Shown: one piece after another, positions 43,317 to 52,964 of the stretch | Position numbering within the stretch: the first letter of the stretch is position 1 | Layout of the letters: each line of letters begins with the position of its first letter | Assembly: GCA_025350145.1 (NCBI GenBank) | Contig: JANXYH010000170.1 | Location: 1 to 64,000, forward strand | Length of the DNA stretch: 64,000 bases | DNA from: Burkholderiales bacterium | GTDB lineage: Bacteria > Pseudomonadota > Gammaproteobacteria > Burkholderiales > Burkholderiaceae_C | Reading direction: 5' to 3' | Position numbers and translations under genes: made by a program | The notes under the pieces: model-generated | Seen by the model: the letters and a program-made list of their open reading frames with translations, nothing else | Told to the model about the DNA's origin: nothing | Databases searched by the model: none

Positions 43317-44473
43317 TGGGCGTGTTGCCTGATGCCGGGGGCCGGCTGACGGAGTCAGACTGCCAGCAGTTGGACCGCGCATTGCAGTTGGCAACGCAGG
43401 CGATCGGGCTGACCGAGCCCAATCCTCGGGTGGGTTGCATCATTCATGGTCCGAACGGCCAATTGGCTGGCCAAGGCCACACCCAGCAGGCCGGCGGACC
43501 ACATGCCGAGGTGATGGCCTTGCGTGATGCCCGCCAGCAAGGCCTGGCACTTGCTGGCGGTACGGCCTGGGTCAGCCTTGAGCCTTGTGCACACCAGGGA
43601 CGTACGGCGCCGTGCTGCGACGCGCTGATCGCCGCAGGCCTGAAGCGCGTGGTGGTCACCTTGACCGATCCCTACCCGCTGGTGGCTGGGCAGGGCGTGG
43701 CCAGAATGCGTTCCGCCGGCATTGAGGTCATAGTCGCGCCGCTCGACAGCGCAACCGCGCGCGCCGCCCGGGCACTGAACGTCGGCTTCCTTTCACGCGT
43801 TTGCCGCAGCATGCCCTGGGTTCGGTTGAAGGTGGCGGCGTCACTGGATGGCCGGACCGCCCTGTCAGACGGGCAAAGCCAGTGGATCACCGGGCCCCAG
43901 GCGCGCGCCGACGGCCATGCCTGGCGGCGCCGGGCGGGTGCCATCCTGACGGGAATCGGGACAGTACGGCGGGACGATCCGCGGCTGGATGTGCGGCTGG
44001 TTCCGACCGCCCAGCAACCGATGCGTGTGGTGGTGGATTCACAGCTCCGGATCTCGACGCAGGCGCGGGTGCTGCAGCCTCCCGGGCGGGTCATGGTGGT
44101 GGGCGCACAGGCCAATGCTGCTGCGGTCGCCGAATTGCGCGCCTGCGGAGCTGAATTGCGCATGCTGCCAGCCAGCCATGGGCGGGTTGACCTGAAGGCA
44201 ACGCTGCAGGCTTTGGCCGCTGAGGGCGTCAACGAACTGCATGTCGAAGCAGGCGCCACTCTGAACGGCGCGCTGCTGGAGGCCGGTCTGGTCGACGAGT
44301 TGTTGCTCTATCTCGCGCCCTGTCTGATCGGCCCCGGACAATTCATCGCAGAGTTGGCCGCACTGGGCCAGTTGACCGAAGCGCCACGGCTGCGAATCAT
44401 TGCGACACGCATGGTGGGTGAGGACTTGTTGCTGAGGGCGCTCACGACGGCAGGTGGCGCCTTCCTGAACTGA
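43316..44473 (+). CDS. ribD: Bifunctional riboflavin biosynthesis deaminase/reductase RibD
   Basis: 385 residues. Deaminase domain: PNPRVGCIIHG, the zinc ligands in GGPHAEVMALRDA and SLEPCAHQGRTAPCCDALI. Reductase domain from about residue 160: VRLKVAASLDGRTALSDGQS, GIGTVRRDDPRLDVR and the C-terminal NELHVEAGATLNGALLEAGL. It converts diamino-hydroxy-phosphoribosylamino-pyrimidine to the ribityl uracil. ATG shares its A with the TGA of the pilin gene (TGATG), so translation is coupled; the remaining rib genes are not next to it. Confidence 0.95.
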   Translation: MGVLPDAGGRLTESDCQQLDRALQLATQAIGLTEPNPRVGCIIHGPNGQLAGQGHTQQAGGPHAEVMALRDARQQGLALAGGTAWVSLEPCAHQGRTAPCCDALIAAGLKRVVVTLTDPYPLVAGQGVARMRSAGIEVIVAPLDSATARAARALNVGFLSRVCRSMPWVRLKVAASLDGRTALSDGQSQWITGPQARADGHAWRRRAGAILTGIGTVRRDDPRLDVRLVPTAQQPMRVVVDSQLRISTQARVLQPPGRVMVVGAQANAAAVAELRACGAELRMLPASHGRVDLKATLQALAAEGVNELHVEAGATLNGALLEAGLVDELLLYLAPCLIGPGQFIAELAALGQLTEAPRLRIIATRMVGEDLLLRALTTAGGAFLN

Positions 44474-44608
44474 GCGCCGCACAGGTATTGCGCTGGGTCG
44501 GCCGGCGCCAACCTGACACGACGGCCGCAGATGGCAACGGCTCGTGAAAGATCGCGCAGGTCCGAATGACTCGCCCCGTGGGCTGCACTCTGGCCAGCAC
44601 CATGGAAA

Positions 44609-44648
44609 ACGGGTCAGCCCGATTTCCAGGCTGACCCGTCGAATTTTT
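44609..44648. terminator. Bidirectional terminator between ribD and tRNA-Asp
   Basis: Perfect 11-base arms ACGGGTCAGCC and GGCTGACCCGT with a nine-base loop. Rightward it is followed by CGAATTTTTT, leftward by TTTTCC, so it can end both the pilin-ribD transcript and the oppositely directed tRNA transcript. Confidence 0.9.
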
Positions 44649-44725
44649 TGGCGGAGTGGACGGGACTCGAACCCGCGACCCCCGGCGTGACAGGCCGGTA
44701 TTCTAACCAACTGAACTACCACTCC
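44649..44725 (-). tRNA. tRNA-Asp (GTC)
   Basis: Reads GGAGTGG on the minus strand with matching CCACTCC, discriminator G and encoded CCA. D-loop AGTTCAGTTGGTTAGA, anticodon loop with GTC inside CCTGTCACG, T-loop GGTTCGAGTCC. All four stems pair. Confidence 0.97.
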
Positions 44726-44934
44726 ACTGGTGTCAGGCAAGTCTGTGAGTCTAGCATGCGAAACCCGACTGGTCGGCAATCTTGCGTCCTAGGCAGGGCA
44801 CAGGCGAGTCATGAGAACGTCTGATCTGGCGCAAACGGCGGTGACGCGCGGCAGTGTCGCATCTGCCTATCGAGGAGCATACTGGCAGCGCCAGCGGCGG
44901 TTTTCGCCCCGGCCCTTGACTGCGGAGGTTGAAC

Positions 44935-45369
44935 ATGTACACGCGCATTTTGGTGGCCACAGACGGTTCAGACATCACCTACAAAGCCATACAGGCGGCG
45001 ATCGGCCTGGCGCGCATGAGTGGCGGCTCGCTGGTCGCGGTCTCGGTCAAGGAACCATTTCCCTACAGCGCCATTTCCGAGATGCAACCGGTGCCGCCGC
45101 AGGAGTTCTACGACGCCCAGGAGCGGATTGCGGCACAGCGCGTCAATGGCGTCATCAGCGTGGCGGAGGCCGCAGGGCTGAAATGCGAGGGCTACACGGT
45201 TGAGGCCATTCACCCTTGGGAGGCGATCCTGGACCAGGCCAAGGCCTCAGGCTGCGACCTGATCGTGATGGCCTCGCATGGCCGGCGCGGCGTGGCAGCC
45301 TTGCTGCTGGGCAGCGAGACCAGCCGGGTGCTGACGCACAGCGAATTGCCGGTGCTGGTGGTCAAGTAG
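44935..45369 (+). CDS. Universal stress protein (UspA family)
   Basis: 144 residues. RILVATDGSDITYKAIQAAI opens the fold, and the ATP-binding signature G-x2-G-x9-G-S/T is intact in ASHGRRGVAALLLGSETSRV. Such proteins dimerise and bind ATP during stress. GGAGG lies six bases before the ATG. Cytoplasmic, apparently a single-gene unit. Confidence 0.93.
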   Translation: MYTRILVATDGSDITYKAIQAAIGLARMSGGSLVAVSVKEPFPYSAISEMQPVPPQEFYDAQERIAAQRVNGVISVAEAAGLKCEGYTVEAIHPWEAILDQAKASGCDLIVMASHGRRGVAALLLGSETSRVLTHSELPVLVVK

Positions 45370-45377
45370 ATCGGCGC

Positions 45378-46154
45378 TCAATGGGCGCCGAGCAGCGCCT
45401 TGGCGACCGAGACCAGCGCCAGTCCCACCACGATCCAGGCCAGTTGTGAGGTGGTGTCGCGCCAGGGCAGCGGCTTTTGCAGTTGCGGCAGCAGATCGGC
45501 CACGGCAACGTAGACGAAGCTGCTGGCTGCGGCCACCAGCAGGTAGGGAAACAGGGCCTGCCAAGGCTCGACCACAAAGTAGCCCAGCACCCCGCCCACC
45601 ACCGAGGCCAGGCCAGACAGGGCGTTGTAGAGCAGGGCCTTGCGCCGGCTGAAACCGGCGTTGAGCAGGACGATGAAGTCGCCCACTTCCTGCGGAATCT
45701 CGTGGGCAATGATCGCTGCCGAAGTCACCACGCCGAGGCGGACATCGGCCAAGAAGGCGGCGGCGATGATGATGCCGTCGCAAAAATTGTGGATGCTGTC
45801 GCCGACCAGCACGCTCCAGCCGCCACGCCCGGCCTGGGCCTCGTCGAAATGGTGTTCGTGGCCGTGGCCGTCGCCCTCGTGGTGGTGGCCATGGCGGTAG
45901 AACTCGGCCTTCTCCAGCAAGAAGAAGAACATCAGTCCGCCCAGCAAGGTGGCGAACAATCGGTGCGGGTCGACACCGCTCTCGAACGCCTCGGGCAGCA
46001 CATGCAGCAAGGCGGTGCCGAGCAGCACGCCGACCGACAGGCTGACGAAGTGCCGCACCAGCCGGCCCAGCACGGCCAGCGTCAGTGAAGCGGCAATCAG
46101 CACCGACAACAGGCCCCCGGCGAGCGTTCCAGCGACGATGTAGAGCAGCGTCAT
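45378..46154 (-). CDS. ZIP-family divalent metal transporter
   Basis: 258-residue inner-membrane importer for zinc or similar ions with eight hydrophobic segments. The metal path residues are in GDSIHNFCDGIIIAAAF (H-N-x2-D, helix 4) and AIIAHEIPQEVGDFIVLLN (H-E-x-P-Q-E, helix 5). The loop between helices 3 and 4 is His-rich (HGHHHEGDGHGHEHHFDE), a metal-sensing loop typical of ZIPs. Convergent with the stress-protein gene, eight bases between stops. Confidence 0.93.
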   Translation of the reverse strand: MTLLYIVAGTLAGGLLSVLIAASLTLAVLGRLVRHFVSLSVGVLLGTALLHVLPEAFESGVDPHRLFATLLGGLMFFFLLEKAEFYRHGHHHEGDGHGHEHHFDEAQAGRGGWSVLVGDSIHNFCDGIIIAAAFLADVRLGVVTSAAIIAHEIPQEVGDFIVLLNAGFSRRKALLYNALSGLASVVGGVLGYFVVEPWQALFPYLLVAAASSFVYVAVADLLPQLQKPLPWRDTTSQLAWIVVGLALVSVAKALLGAH

Positions 46155-46306
46155 GGGTGGGTTTGTTCGGACGACTGGCGTCGACCTGGACGCGGCTGCA
46201 AAAAAAGAGGGTTCGGCAGGACCTCAGCCTGCACGCAGAGGCAGTCCGGACGATCCACCAGGCATTCTAAAAGGCCACCAATTTTCAGTCACGGCGGCCC
46301 GTTACG

Positions 46307-47881
46307 ATGCCGGCCATGACGGACGACCTGCTGCGCAAGCCCATGACCCTGGCCGCCATCGACATGGGCTCCAACAGCTTCCGCCTGGAGTTGGCGCAAA
46401 TGCGCCAGGGACGTTACAAACGCCTGGCCTACCTCAAGGAAACGGTGCGCCTGGGCGCTGGTCTGGACGCCGCCGGGCAGCTCTCGGAGGTGGCGATTGC
46501 GCGTGGCCTGGACTGCCTGCGCCGCTTCGCCCAGCGCATCGCCGGGTTTGATGCCCAGTGCGTGCGCGCGGTCGCGACCCAGACTTTGCGCGAGGCGAGC
46601 AACCGCGACGCGTTCTTGGCCATGGCGCAGACGGTGCTGGGCTTTCCCATCGAGGTGATTTCGGGCCGCGAGGAGGCTCGCCTGATCTATGCCGGCGTGT
46701 CGTTCCTGCAGCCATCGGATGAGCCGCGCCTGGTGGTCGACATCGGCGGGCGCAGTACCGAGTTGATCGTCGGCCTGGGCCGCGACGCCTGGGCCGCAGA
46801 GTCGTTCCAGGTCGGCAGTGTCAGCCTGTCGCTGCGCTGGTTTGCCGACGGCAAGTTCACGCCGCAGGCCTTTCGCGATGCCCAGGTGGCCGCTGGGGCC
46901 GAACTCGAAGAAGCGCTGGACACCTTCTCGCCCGACCGCTGGCGGACGGCGCTGGGTTCGTCGGGCACTGCGGGCGCGGTCTCCGAGTTGCTGGCCGCCA
47001 GCGGCGTCACCGACGGCAGCATCACGCCCGAGGCGCTGCGCTGGTGCATCGCCGAATGCCTGAAGGCAGGCAGTGCGCAGCGGCTGGTCCTGCCGACGCT
47101 GCGCGACGACCGCAAGGCCATCATCGGCGGCGGCCTGGCGCTGCTTTACACGGTGATGACGCATTTCGGCATCGGCGTGATGCTTCCGGCCAAGGGCGCA
47201 CTGCGCCAGGGCGTGGTGGTCGAATTGAGCGAGCGGCTGGGCGCGCGCCGCCGTGGCGAGGCCAGCAGCGACCTGCGCGACGAGACCGTGGCCGAACTGC
47301 AGAGCCGCTTCGACACCGACACCGCGCAGGCGGCACGGGTGCGCGGCATCGCCATGCGCATCTTCAGCGCCGCTGTGCCCGAGGCCGACGAGGACGCGCG
47401 GCGCGAACTCGGCTGGGCCTGTGACCTGCATGAGATCGGCCAGACGGTGTCGCGCCACGACCACCACCGCCACAGCGCCTACCTGATGGCCCATGCCGAC
47501 GCGCCGGGCTTCTCGCAAAACCAGCAGCGGCGCATCGCCAACCTGGTGCTGGGCCAGCGCGGTGGCCTGCGCAAGCTGGAGCCGGCGCTGGTCGAGCCGC
47601 CGTTCGTCTGGCAGGTGCTGGCGTTGCGCCTGGCCGTCATCAAGTGCCACGCGCGCAGCGAGACCGACCCCGACGCGCTGCGGCTGAGGCGCGAGGGCCA
47701 CGACGCCTGGCTGGGACTCAGCGACAGTTGGCAGGCCAGCCACCCCCGCACGCTGCACCTGCTGCGCGAGGAGTCCACACGCTGGGCTGAGCGCGGCACG
47801 GAGCGCGACGACCCGCAGCACCCGGCCGCACTGCGATTGCACCTGCCGGTTCAGTCGCCCGAGCCTGCGCTGGCGCGCTAG
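46307..47881 (+). CDS. ppx: Exopolyphosphatase / guanosine pentaphosphatase (Ppx/GppA)
   Basis: 524 residues. ASKHA-fold phosphatase: LAAIDMGSNSFRLELAQ (phosphate-1 loop), GREEARLIYAGVSF with the catalytic glutamate region, VVDIGGRSTELIVG (phosphate-2), and an HD-like C-terminal domain with ELGWACDLHEIGQTVSRHDH. It releases phosphate from polyphosphate ends or converts pppGpp to ppGpp. A second in-frame ATG at 46316 is an alternative start. Convergent with polA. Confidence 0.93.
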   Translation: MPAMTDDLLRKPMTLAAIDMGSNSFRLELAQMRQGRYKRLAYLKETVRLGAGLDAAGQLSEVAIARGLDCLRRFAQRIAGFDAQCVRAVATQTLREASNRDAFLAMAQTVLGFPIEVISGREEARLIYAGVSFLQPSDEPRLVVDIGGRSTELIVGLGRDAWAAESFQVGSVSLSLRWFADGKFTPQAFRDAQVAAGAELEEALDTFSPDRWRTALGSSGTAGAVSELLAASGVTDGSITPEALRWCIAECLKAGSAQRLVLPTLRDDRKAIIGGGLALLYTVMTHFGIGVMLPAKGALRQGVVVELSERLGARRRGEASSDLRDETVAELQSRFDTDTAQAARVRGIAMRIFSAAVPEADEDARRELGWACDLHEIGQTVSRHDHHRHSAYLMAHADAPGFSQNQQRRIANLVLGQRGGLRKLEPALVEPPFVWQVLALRLAVIKCHARSETDPDALRLRREGHDAWLGLSDSWQASHPRTLHLLREESTRWAERGTERDDPQHPAALRLHLPVQSPEPALAR

Positions 47882-47912
47882 CGCACCGGCGGCGCCGCCC
47901 GAGCCTGGGCGA

Positions 47913-50693
47913 TCAGTGCGCCTGCTCCCAGTTCGGCCCGATGCCGACCTCGGCCAGCAAGGGCACGCTCAGTTGCGCCACGCCGGCCATCAGCCTCGGG
48001 ATCTCGGCGCGCACCCAGTCGATCTCGTCCTCGGGCACCTCGAACACCAGTTCGTCGTGCACCTGCATCACCACGGCGGTGCGCCTGGCCTGGGTGTCCA
48101 GCGCCGCTTGCACCGCGATCATCGCCAGCTTGATCAGGTCGGCGGCCGTGCCCTGCATGGGCGCGTTGATGGCCTGGCGTTCTGCCCCGGCCTTGCGCGG
48201 TCCGTTGCCGCCCCTGATTTCAGGCAAGGCGATGCGCCTGCCGAACAGGGTTTGGACATGGCCGGCCACGGCGGCGCTGGCCTTGATCTCGTCCATGTAG
48301 CGCTTGACGCCGGCAAACCGGCTGAAGTAGCGCTCGATGTAGTCGCGCGCAGCGCGCTGCTCTATGCCCAGCGATTGCGCCAGGCCGAACGCGCCCATGC
48401 CGTAGATCAGGCCGAAGTTGATGGTCTTGGCATAGCGGCGCTGCTCGGGCGTGACATCGGCCGCCGCCAGGTTGAAGACCTCGGCGGCGGTGGCACGGTG
48501 CACATCCAGGCCGTCGGCAAAGGCCTTGTTCAGGACCGCGTCGCCGCTCACGTGGGCCATGATGCGCAGCTCGATCTGCGAATAATCGGCCGAGGCGATC
48601 ACATGCCCCGGCGGGGCGATAAAGGCCTCGCGCACCCGCCGGCCCTCGGGCGTGCGGATCGGGATGTTCTGCAGGTTCGGGTCGTTGCTCGACAGCCGCC
48701 CCGTGATCGCCACCGCCTGCGCATAGTTGGTGTGGACCCGGCCGGTGGCAGGATTGACCATCAGCGGCAGCTTGTCGGTGTAGGTGCCCTTCAACTTGGC
48801 CAGGCTGCGGTGTTCGAGGATGCGCGCCGGCAGCGGATAGTCCGCCGCCAGTTCCTGCAGCACCTCCTCGTCGGTGCTGGCCGCGCCGGTGGCGGTTTTC
48901 TTCTTCACCGGCAGGCCGAGCTTGCCGAACAGAATCTCGCCAATCTGTTTGGGTGAACCGAGGTTGAAGGGCTGGCCGGCGATGTCATAGGCCTGCTGCT
49001 CCAGCGCCAGCATGCGCTCGGCCAGGGCCCGGCTTTGCTTCGCCAGCAAGGCCGCGTCGATCAGCACGCCGTGGCGCTCGATCCGCAGCAGCAGGGCCGA
49101 GACCGGCATCTCGATGTCGCGGTAAACGCGCAGCATCCCAGGCTCGGCGGCCAACTGCGGATGCAGCCGCTGGTGCACCTGCAGCGTCATCTCGCTGTCC
49201 TCGCCGCTGTACTCGGTGGCGCGGGCGACATCGACCTGGCTGAAGCCGATCTGGTTGACGCCCTTGCCGCACAAGTCCTCGTAGCTCAGGCCACGCCGGC
49301 CGAGGTGGCGCTCGGCGAGCTTCTCCAGGCTGTGCGGCAGGTGGGCCTCAAACACATAGCTCTGCAGCAGGGTGTCGTGCTGCCAGCCGCGCACCGTGAT
49401 GCCGGCATTGGCCAGCACATGGCTGTCGTATTTGATGTTCTGCCCGACCTTGGCGGCCTTGGCGTCTTCCAGCCAAGGGGTCAGCGCGGCCAGCACCTGC
49501 TCCGGCGGCAATTGGACAGGCGCGTCGCCATAGTCGTGGCGCATGGGCACGTAGGCAGCGCGACCGGGCTCGACCGCGAACGAGATGCCGACGATGCGGG
49601 CGCGCATCGGGTCGAGCGAGTCGGTCTCGGTGTCGAGCGCGCTCAGCTCGGCGGCCTGCAGCGCGGCAATCCAGGCGGCCAGCCGGTCCATCGTCAGCAC
49701 CGTCTCGTATTCGCGTGCCAGGCCGGTGTTGCCGGGCTTGGGCGCGGGTACGTCGTGGCGGACGGGCGGGTCTGCAGCAGCATCACCGGCAGCGGCGGCA
49801 GGCACGGCGACCAGCGACTCCTCCAGTTCGCGGCGCCAGGCCTTGAAGCCGTGCCGTTGGTAAAAGTCCAGCAGCCCGGCCTGGTCGACCGGCCGCATCG
49901 CCAGCGCCTGCACGTCTGGCCAGCCCGCGACATGGTCGGACAGGTCACAGTCGGTCAGCACGGTCACGAGGCGCCGGCCCATCGGCAGCCAGTCCAGCGC
50001 CCGGCGCAAGTTCTCGCCGACGGCGCCCTTGATCTCAGCCGCCGCGGCGATCACGCCGTCCAGGCTGCCGTATTCGGCGATCCACTTGGCGGCGGTCTTG
50101 GGGCCGACCTTGTCCACCCCGGGCACGTTGTCCACCACGTCGCCGACCAGGGTCAGGTAGTCGACGATGCGATCGGGCGGCACACCGAACTTGGCCAGCA
50201 CGCCGGCATGGTCCAGCCGCTCGTTGCTCATGGTGTTGATCAGCGTGACCTGGTCGTCCACCAGTTGCGCCAGGTCCTTGTCGCCGGTCGAGATCAGCAC
50301 CCTGTGGCCGGCGGCTGCTCCGACCCGGGCGAGGGTGCCGATGGCGTCATCGGCCTCGATCCGCGGCACCGTCACCACCGGCCAGCCGAGCAGCCGCACC
50401 ACCTCGTGGATGGGCGCGATCTGGGTCCGCATGTCGTCGGGCATGGGCGCGCGCTGGGCCTTGTACTGCGGGTACCAGTCGTCGCGGAAGGTCGGCCCCG
50501 AGGCATCGAAGACGCAGGCCGCGTGGCCGCCGGCATCGCCCAGCACCTGCTCGCGCAGACGCTTCATCATCGCCACCATGCCGTGGATCGCGCCGGTCGG
50601 AAAGCCATCAGCGGCACGCAGATCGGGCATCGCGTGGTAGGCGCGGTAGAGATAGCTGGAGCCGTCCACCAGCAGCAATGTGGGAGAGTGCAT
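47913..50693 (-). CDS. polA: DNA polymerase I
   Basis: 926 residues with all three activities. 5'-nuclease: LLLVDGSSYLYRAYHAMPDL and VPRIEADDAIGTLA. Proofreading domain: ALDTETDSLDPMRARIVGI keeps the metal-binding D-x-E. Polymerase: motif A ASADYSQIELRIMAH, motif B RYAKTINFGLIYGMGAFG, motif C MQVHDELVFEVPED. The start MHSPTLLLVDG is conserved; upstream codons run opposite the small lipoprotein gene. Divergent from that gene with 51 bases between starts. Confidence 0.97.
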   Translation of the reverse strand: MHSPTLLLVDGSSYLYRAYHAMPDLRAADGFPTGAIHGMVAMMKRLREQVLGDAGGHAACVFDASGPTFRDDWYPQYKAQRAPMPDDMRTQIAPIHEVVRLLGWPVVTVPRIEADDAIGTLARVGAAAGHRVLISTGDKDLAQLVDDQVTLINTMSNERLDHAGVLAKFGVPPDRIVDYLTLVGDVVDNVPGVDKVGPKTAAKWIAEYGSLDGVIAAAAEIKGAVGENLRRALDWLPMGRRLVTVLTDCDLSDHVAGWPDVQALAMRPVDQAGLLDFYQRHGFKAWRRELEESLVAVPAAAAGDAAADPPVRHDVPAPKPGNTGLAREYETVLTMDRLAAWIAALQAAELSALDTETDSLDPMRARIVGISFAVEPGRAAYVPMRHDYGDAPVQLPPEQVLAALTPWLEDAKAAKVGQNIKYDSHVLANAGITVRGWQHDTLLQSYVFEAHLPHSLEKLAERHLGRRGLSYEDLCGKGVNQIGFSQVDVARATEYSGEDSEMTLQVHQRLHPQLAAEPGMLRVYRDIEMPVSALLLRIERHGVLIDAALLAKQSRALAERMLALEQQAYDIAGQPFNLGSPKQIGEILFGKLGLPVKKKTATGAASTDEEVLQELAADYPLPARILEHRSLAKLKGTYTDKLPLMVNPATGRVHTNYAQAVAITGRLSSNDPNLQNIPIRTPEGRRVREAFIAPPGHVIASADYSQIELRIMAHVSGDAVLNKAFADGLDVHRATAAEVFNLAAADVTPEQRRYAKTINFGLIYGMGAFGLAQSLGIEQRAARDYIERYFSRFAGVKRYMDEIKASAAVAGHVQTLFGRRIALPEIRGGNGPRKAGAERQAINAPMQGTAADLIKLAMIAVQAALDTQARRTAVVMQVHDELVFEVPEDEIDWVRAEIPRLMAGVAQLSVPLLAEVGIGPNWEQAH

Positions 50694-50744
50694 GGCCGAG
50701 ATTGTGCGGTGCGCGGCAGCGGGGTCGCGACCTAGAATCCAGCC

Positions 50745-51050
50745 ATGAACCGTCGTTGTGCCCTGCCCGTTTTCGCTGTCGTCGCCAATGCCCTGCTGCT
50801 CGGCGCCTGTGCCGCGCCCTACGCCACCCCTGAGCCCGAGGTCAACCGGTTTGTGGCCGAGGATCGGCATGTCCGGATCGAAGAACTGCGGGTGCGCGGC
50901 CTGACCCAGCGTGCCGTGGTCACGCCCAAGGGTCCTGACGGTGAGCCTGGCCGGCCCTACCAGGTGCTGCTGGCGCCGGGTGGCCATGACCCGTCCGGTG
51001 AACACCGCGATGCCAGCGGCCAGCGCGTCTGGTCGGTGTTGACCTTCTAG
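50745..51050 (+). CDS. Small lipoprotein, DUF2782-like
   Basis: 101 residues. Signal with lipobox NALLLGAC, giving a lipid-modified cysteine at about residue 22. The mature part (RHVRIEELRVRGLTQRAVVT, then GRPYQVLLAPGG) resembles DUF2782 proteins encoded between polA and thrB in betaproteobacteria. Function unknown. thrB follows after 35 bases. Confidence 0.75.
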   Translation: MNRRCALPVFAVVANALLLGACAAPYATPEPEVNRFVAEDRHVRIEELRVRGLTQRAVVTPKGPDGEPGRPYQVLLAPGGHDPSGEHRDASGQRVWSVLTF

Positions 51051-51085
51051 CCTCCAGGCACTGGCCTGAAGGCAACGCGCCCGGC

Positions 51086-52054
51086 ATGGCCGTCTTCACT
51101 CCGGTCTCGACCGCACAGGCCCAGTCGCTGGCGCAGCGCCTGGGGGTGGGTGAATTGCGCGCGCTGGAGCCCATCGGGGCCGGCATCGAGAACACCAACT
51201 ACTTCCTGAGCAGCAGCGCTGGCGACTGGGTGCTGACCTTGTTCGAGCGCCTGGCGGCCGAGCAGTTGCCCTACTACCTGGGGCTGATGCAGCACCTGGC
51301 GCGCCAGGGCCTGCCCGTGCCCGAGCCGCATGGCGACGCCCAGGGCCGCCTCCAGCACCAGGTTGCCGGCAAGCCGGCGGCACTGGTCAGGCGCCTGTCC
51401 GGTATGACTGTGTCGGCACCCGACCTGCACCACTGCGGCCAGCTCGGCGCCATGCTGGCCAGGCTGCACCTGGGGGTTGCCGACTTCGGCCTGCAGCAGC
51501 CCAACCTGCGCGGGCTGGCCTGGTGGCAGGCCACCGCGCCGCAGGTGCTCGGCCATCTGGCGGCGTCGCAGGTGGCGCTGCTGAGCGACGAACTGGCCTT
51601 TGCCGGGCAAGTGGCCGGCTCGCCTGCCTTTGCGGCGTTGCCGCGCGGCGCGGTCCACGCCGACCTGTTCCGCGACAACGTGTTGTTCGACGGCCTGCCC
51701 GGCCATGAAAAGCTCACCGGCTGCCTTGACTTCTACTTCGCTGGCGACGACGCCTTTGTCTTCGATCTGGCGGTCTGCCTGAACGACTGGTGCGTCGATG
51801 ACGGCGACGGTCGCCCCGACGAGGCCCGCGCCCAGGCTCTGGTCGCGGCCTACGAACGTGTGCGCCCGCTGTCGTCGGGCGAGCAACGCCTGCTGCCCGC
51901 GCTGCTGCGTTCGGCGGCGCTGCGCTTCTGGCTTTCGCGCCTGGCCGATCTGCACCTGCCGCGCCGCGCTGCGCTGCTGCAGGCCAAGGATCCGGCGCAC
52001 TTCGAGCGGATCCTGCGGCACCGCGCCAGCCAACCCTGGCACCCGCAGCGCTGA
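51086..52054 (+). CDS. thrB: Homoserine kinase (APH-like ThrB)
   Basis: 322 residues. Of the aminoglycoside-phosphotransferase-like homoserine kinase type found in proteobacteria rather than the GHMP type. MAVFTPVSTAQAQSLAQRLG is the usual start; GIENTNYFLSS is the nucleotide loop, and the Brenner motif HADLFRDNVLFDG plus LDFYFAGDDAFVFDLAVCLN give the catalytic Asp and Mg-binding Asp. It phosphorylates homoserine for threonine synthesis. Confidence 0.95.
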   Translation: MAVFTPVSTAQAQSLAQRLGVGELRALEPIGAGIENTNYFLSSSAGDWVLTLFERLAAEQLPYYLGLMQHLARQGLPVPEPHGDAQGRLQHQVAGKPAALVRRLSGMTVSAPDLHHCGQLGAMLARLHLGVADFGLQQPNLRGLAWWQATAPQVLGHLAASQVALLSDELAFAGQVAGSPAFAALPRGAVHADLFRDNVLFDGLPGHEKLTGCLDFYFAGDDAFVFDLAVCLNDWCVDDGDGRPDEARAQALVAAYERVRPLSSGEQRLLPALLRSAALRFWLSRLADLHLPRRAALLQAKDPAHFERILRHRASQPWHPQR

Positions 52055-52089
52055 GCGATCGGGCCGCTGATCCACCTTCCCTGCCGACC

Positions 52090-52923
52090 ATGTTGCTCAA
52101 ACTTCACCCCGTCGCGCCCGGCCTGGGCCTGCGCTGGATCCGCCTCGGCCTGGCGCTGTGGTGGCGCCGGCCAATCGCCTTCGTCGGCCTGTTCGTGCTG
52201 TTCTTTGCGGTGGTGTCGCCGTTGGTGGCATTGCTGCCCCTGGTCGGCGTGGTGCTGGGCGTGGCGCTGCTGCCGATGCTGACGCTGGGCTTCATGGTCG
52301 CCGCAGGCAGCGCCAGTGGCGGCGGTCCGGTCCATGCGCTGCAGTTGCTGGACGGCCTGCGCGCGCCCGACCGTCGGCGTCGGCGCAGCCAATGGGCACT
52401 GTGCGCTGCCTATGCGGCCTGCTCGCTGCTGGCGTTCTGGCTGGCTGAACTGGCCGACGGCGGCAGCTTCGAAGCCCTGCAACGCGCATTGGCCCAGGCC
52501 AAGCCCGGCGCCGGCCGCGCCGAGGTCGACGCGCTGCTGGCCGATCCACGCCTGGCCTGGGGCATGGCCGTGCGGCTGGGCCTGATCGGGCTGCTGTCGG
52601 TGCCGTTCTGGCATGCCCCGGCACTGGTCCACTTTGGCGGCCAGGGCCTGATGCAGGCGCTGTTTTCCAGCACCCTGGCGATCTGGCGGGCGCGGTCGGC
52701 GTTCACCCTCTACATGCTCGGCTGGAGCGCGCTGGTGATGGCCGTGTCGGTGGTCATCACCCTGTTGGTGGTCCTGACCGGATCGCGCCAGTGGATAGGC
52801 TGGCTGAGCATGCCGATCGGCCTGTCGCTGTCGGCGGCGTTCTATGTCTCCCTGTGGTTCAGCTTTGCGGACTGCTTCGTCGCCCGCGAGCAGCCCGATC
52901 CGGCGCCGCCGCCGACCCCGTGA
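52090..52923 (+). CDS. BPSS1780-family integral membrane protein
   Basis: 277 residues with five to six hydrophobic helices (for example PIAFVGLFVLFFAVVSPLVA and VMAVSVVITLLVVLTG) and a central cytoplasmic arginine-rich loop DRRRRRSQW. The N-terminal LHPVAPGLGLRWIRLGLALW matches a conserved Burkholderiales membrane family usually next to thrB. Role unknown. It runs into two further small genes and valS. Confidence 0.82.
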   Translation: MLLKLHPVAPGLGLRWIRLGLALWWRRPIAFVGLFVLFFAVVSPLVALLPLVGVVLGVALLPMLTLGFMVAAGSASGGGPVHALQLLDGLRAPDRRRRRSQWALCAAYAACSLLAFWLAELADGGSFEALQRALAQAKPGAGRAEVDALLADPRLAWGMAVRLGLIGLLSVPFWHAPALVHFGGQGLMQALFSSTLAIWRARSAFTLYMLGWSALVMAVSVVITLLVVLTGSRQWIGWLSMPIGLSLSAAFYVSLWFSFADCFVAREQPDPAPPPTP

Positions 52924-52964
52924 GCGGCAGTCTGGCGGCAGCGGCCAACACGGATAATTCAGCG

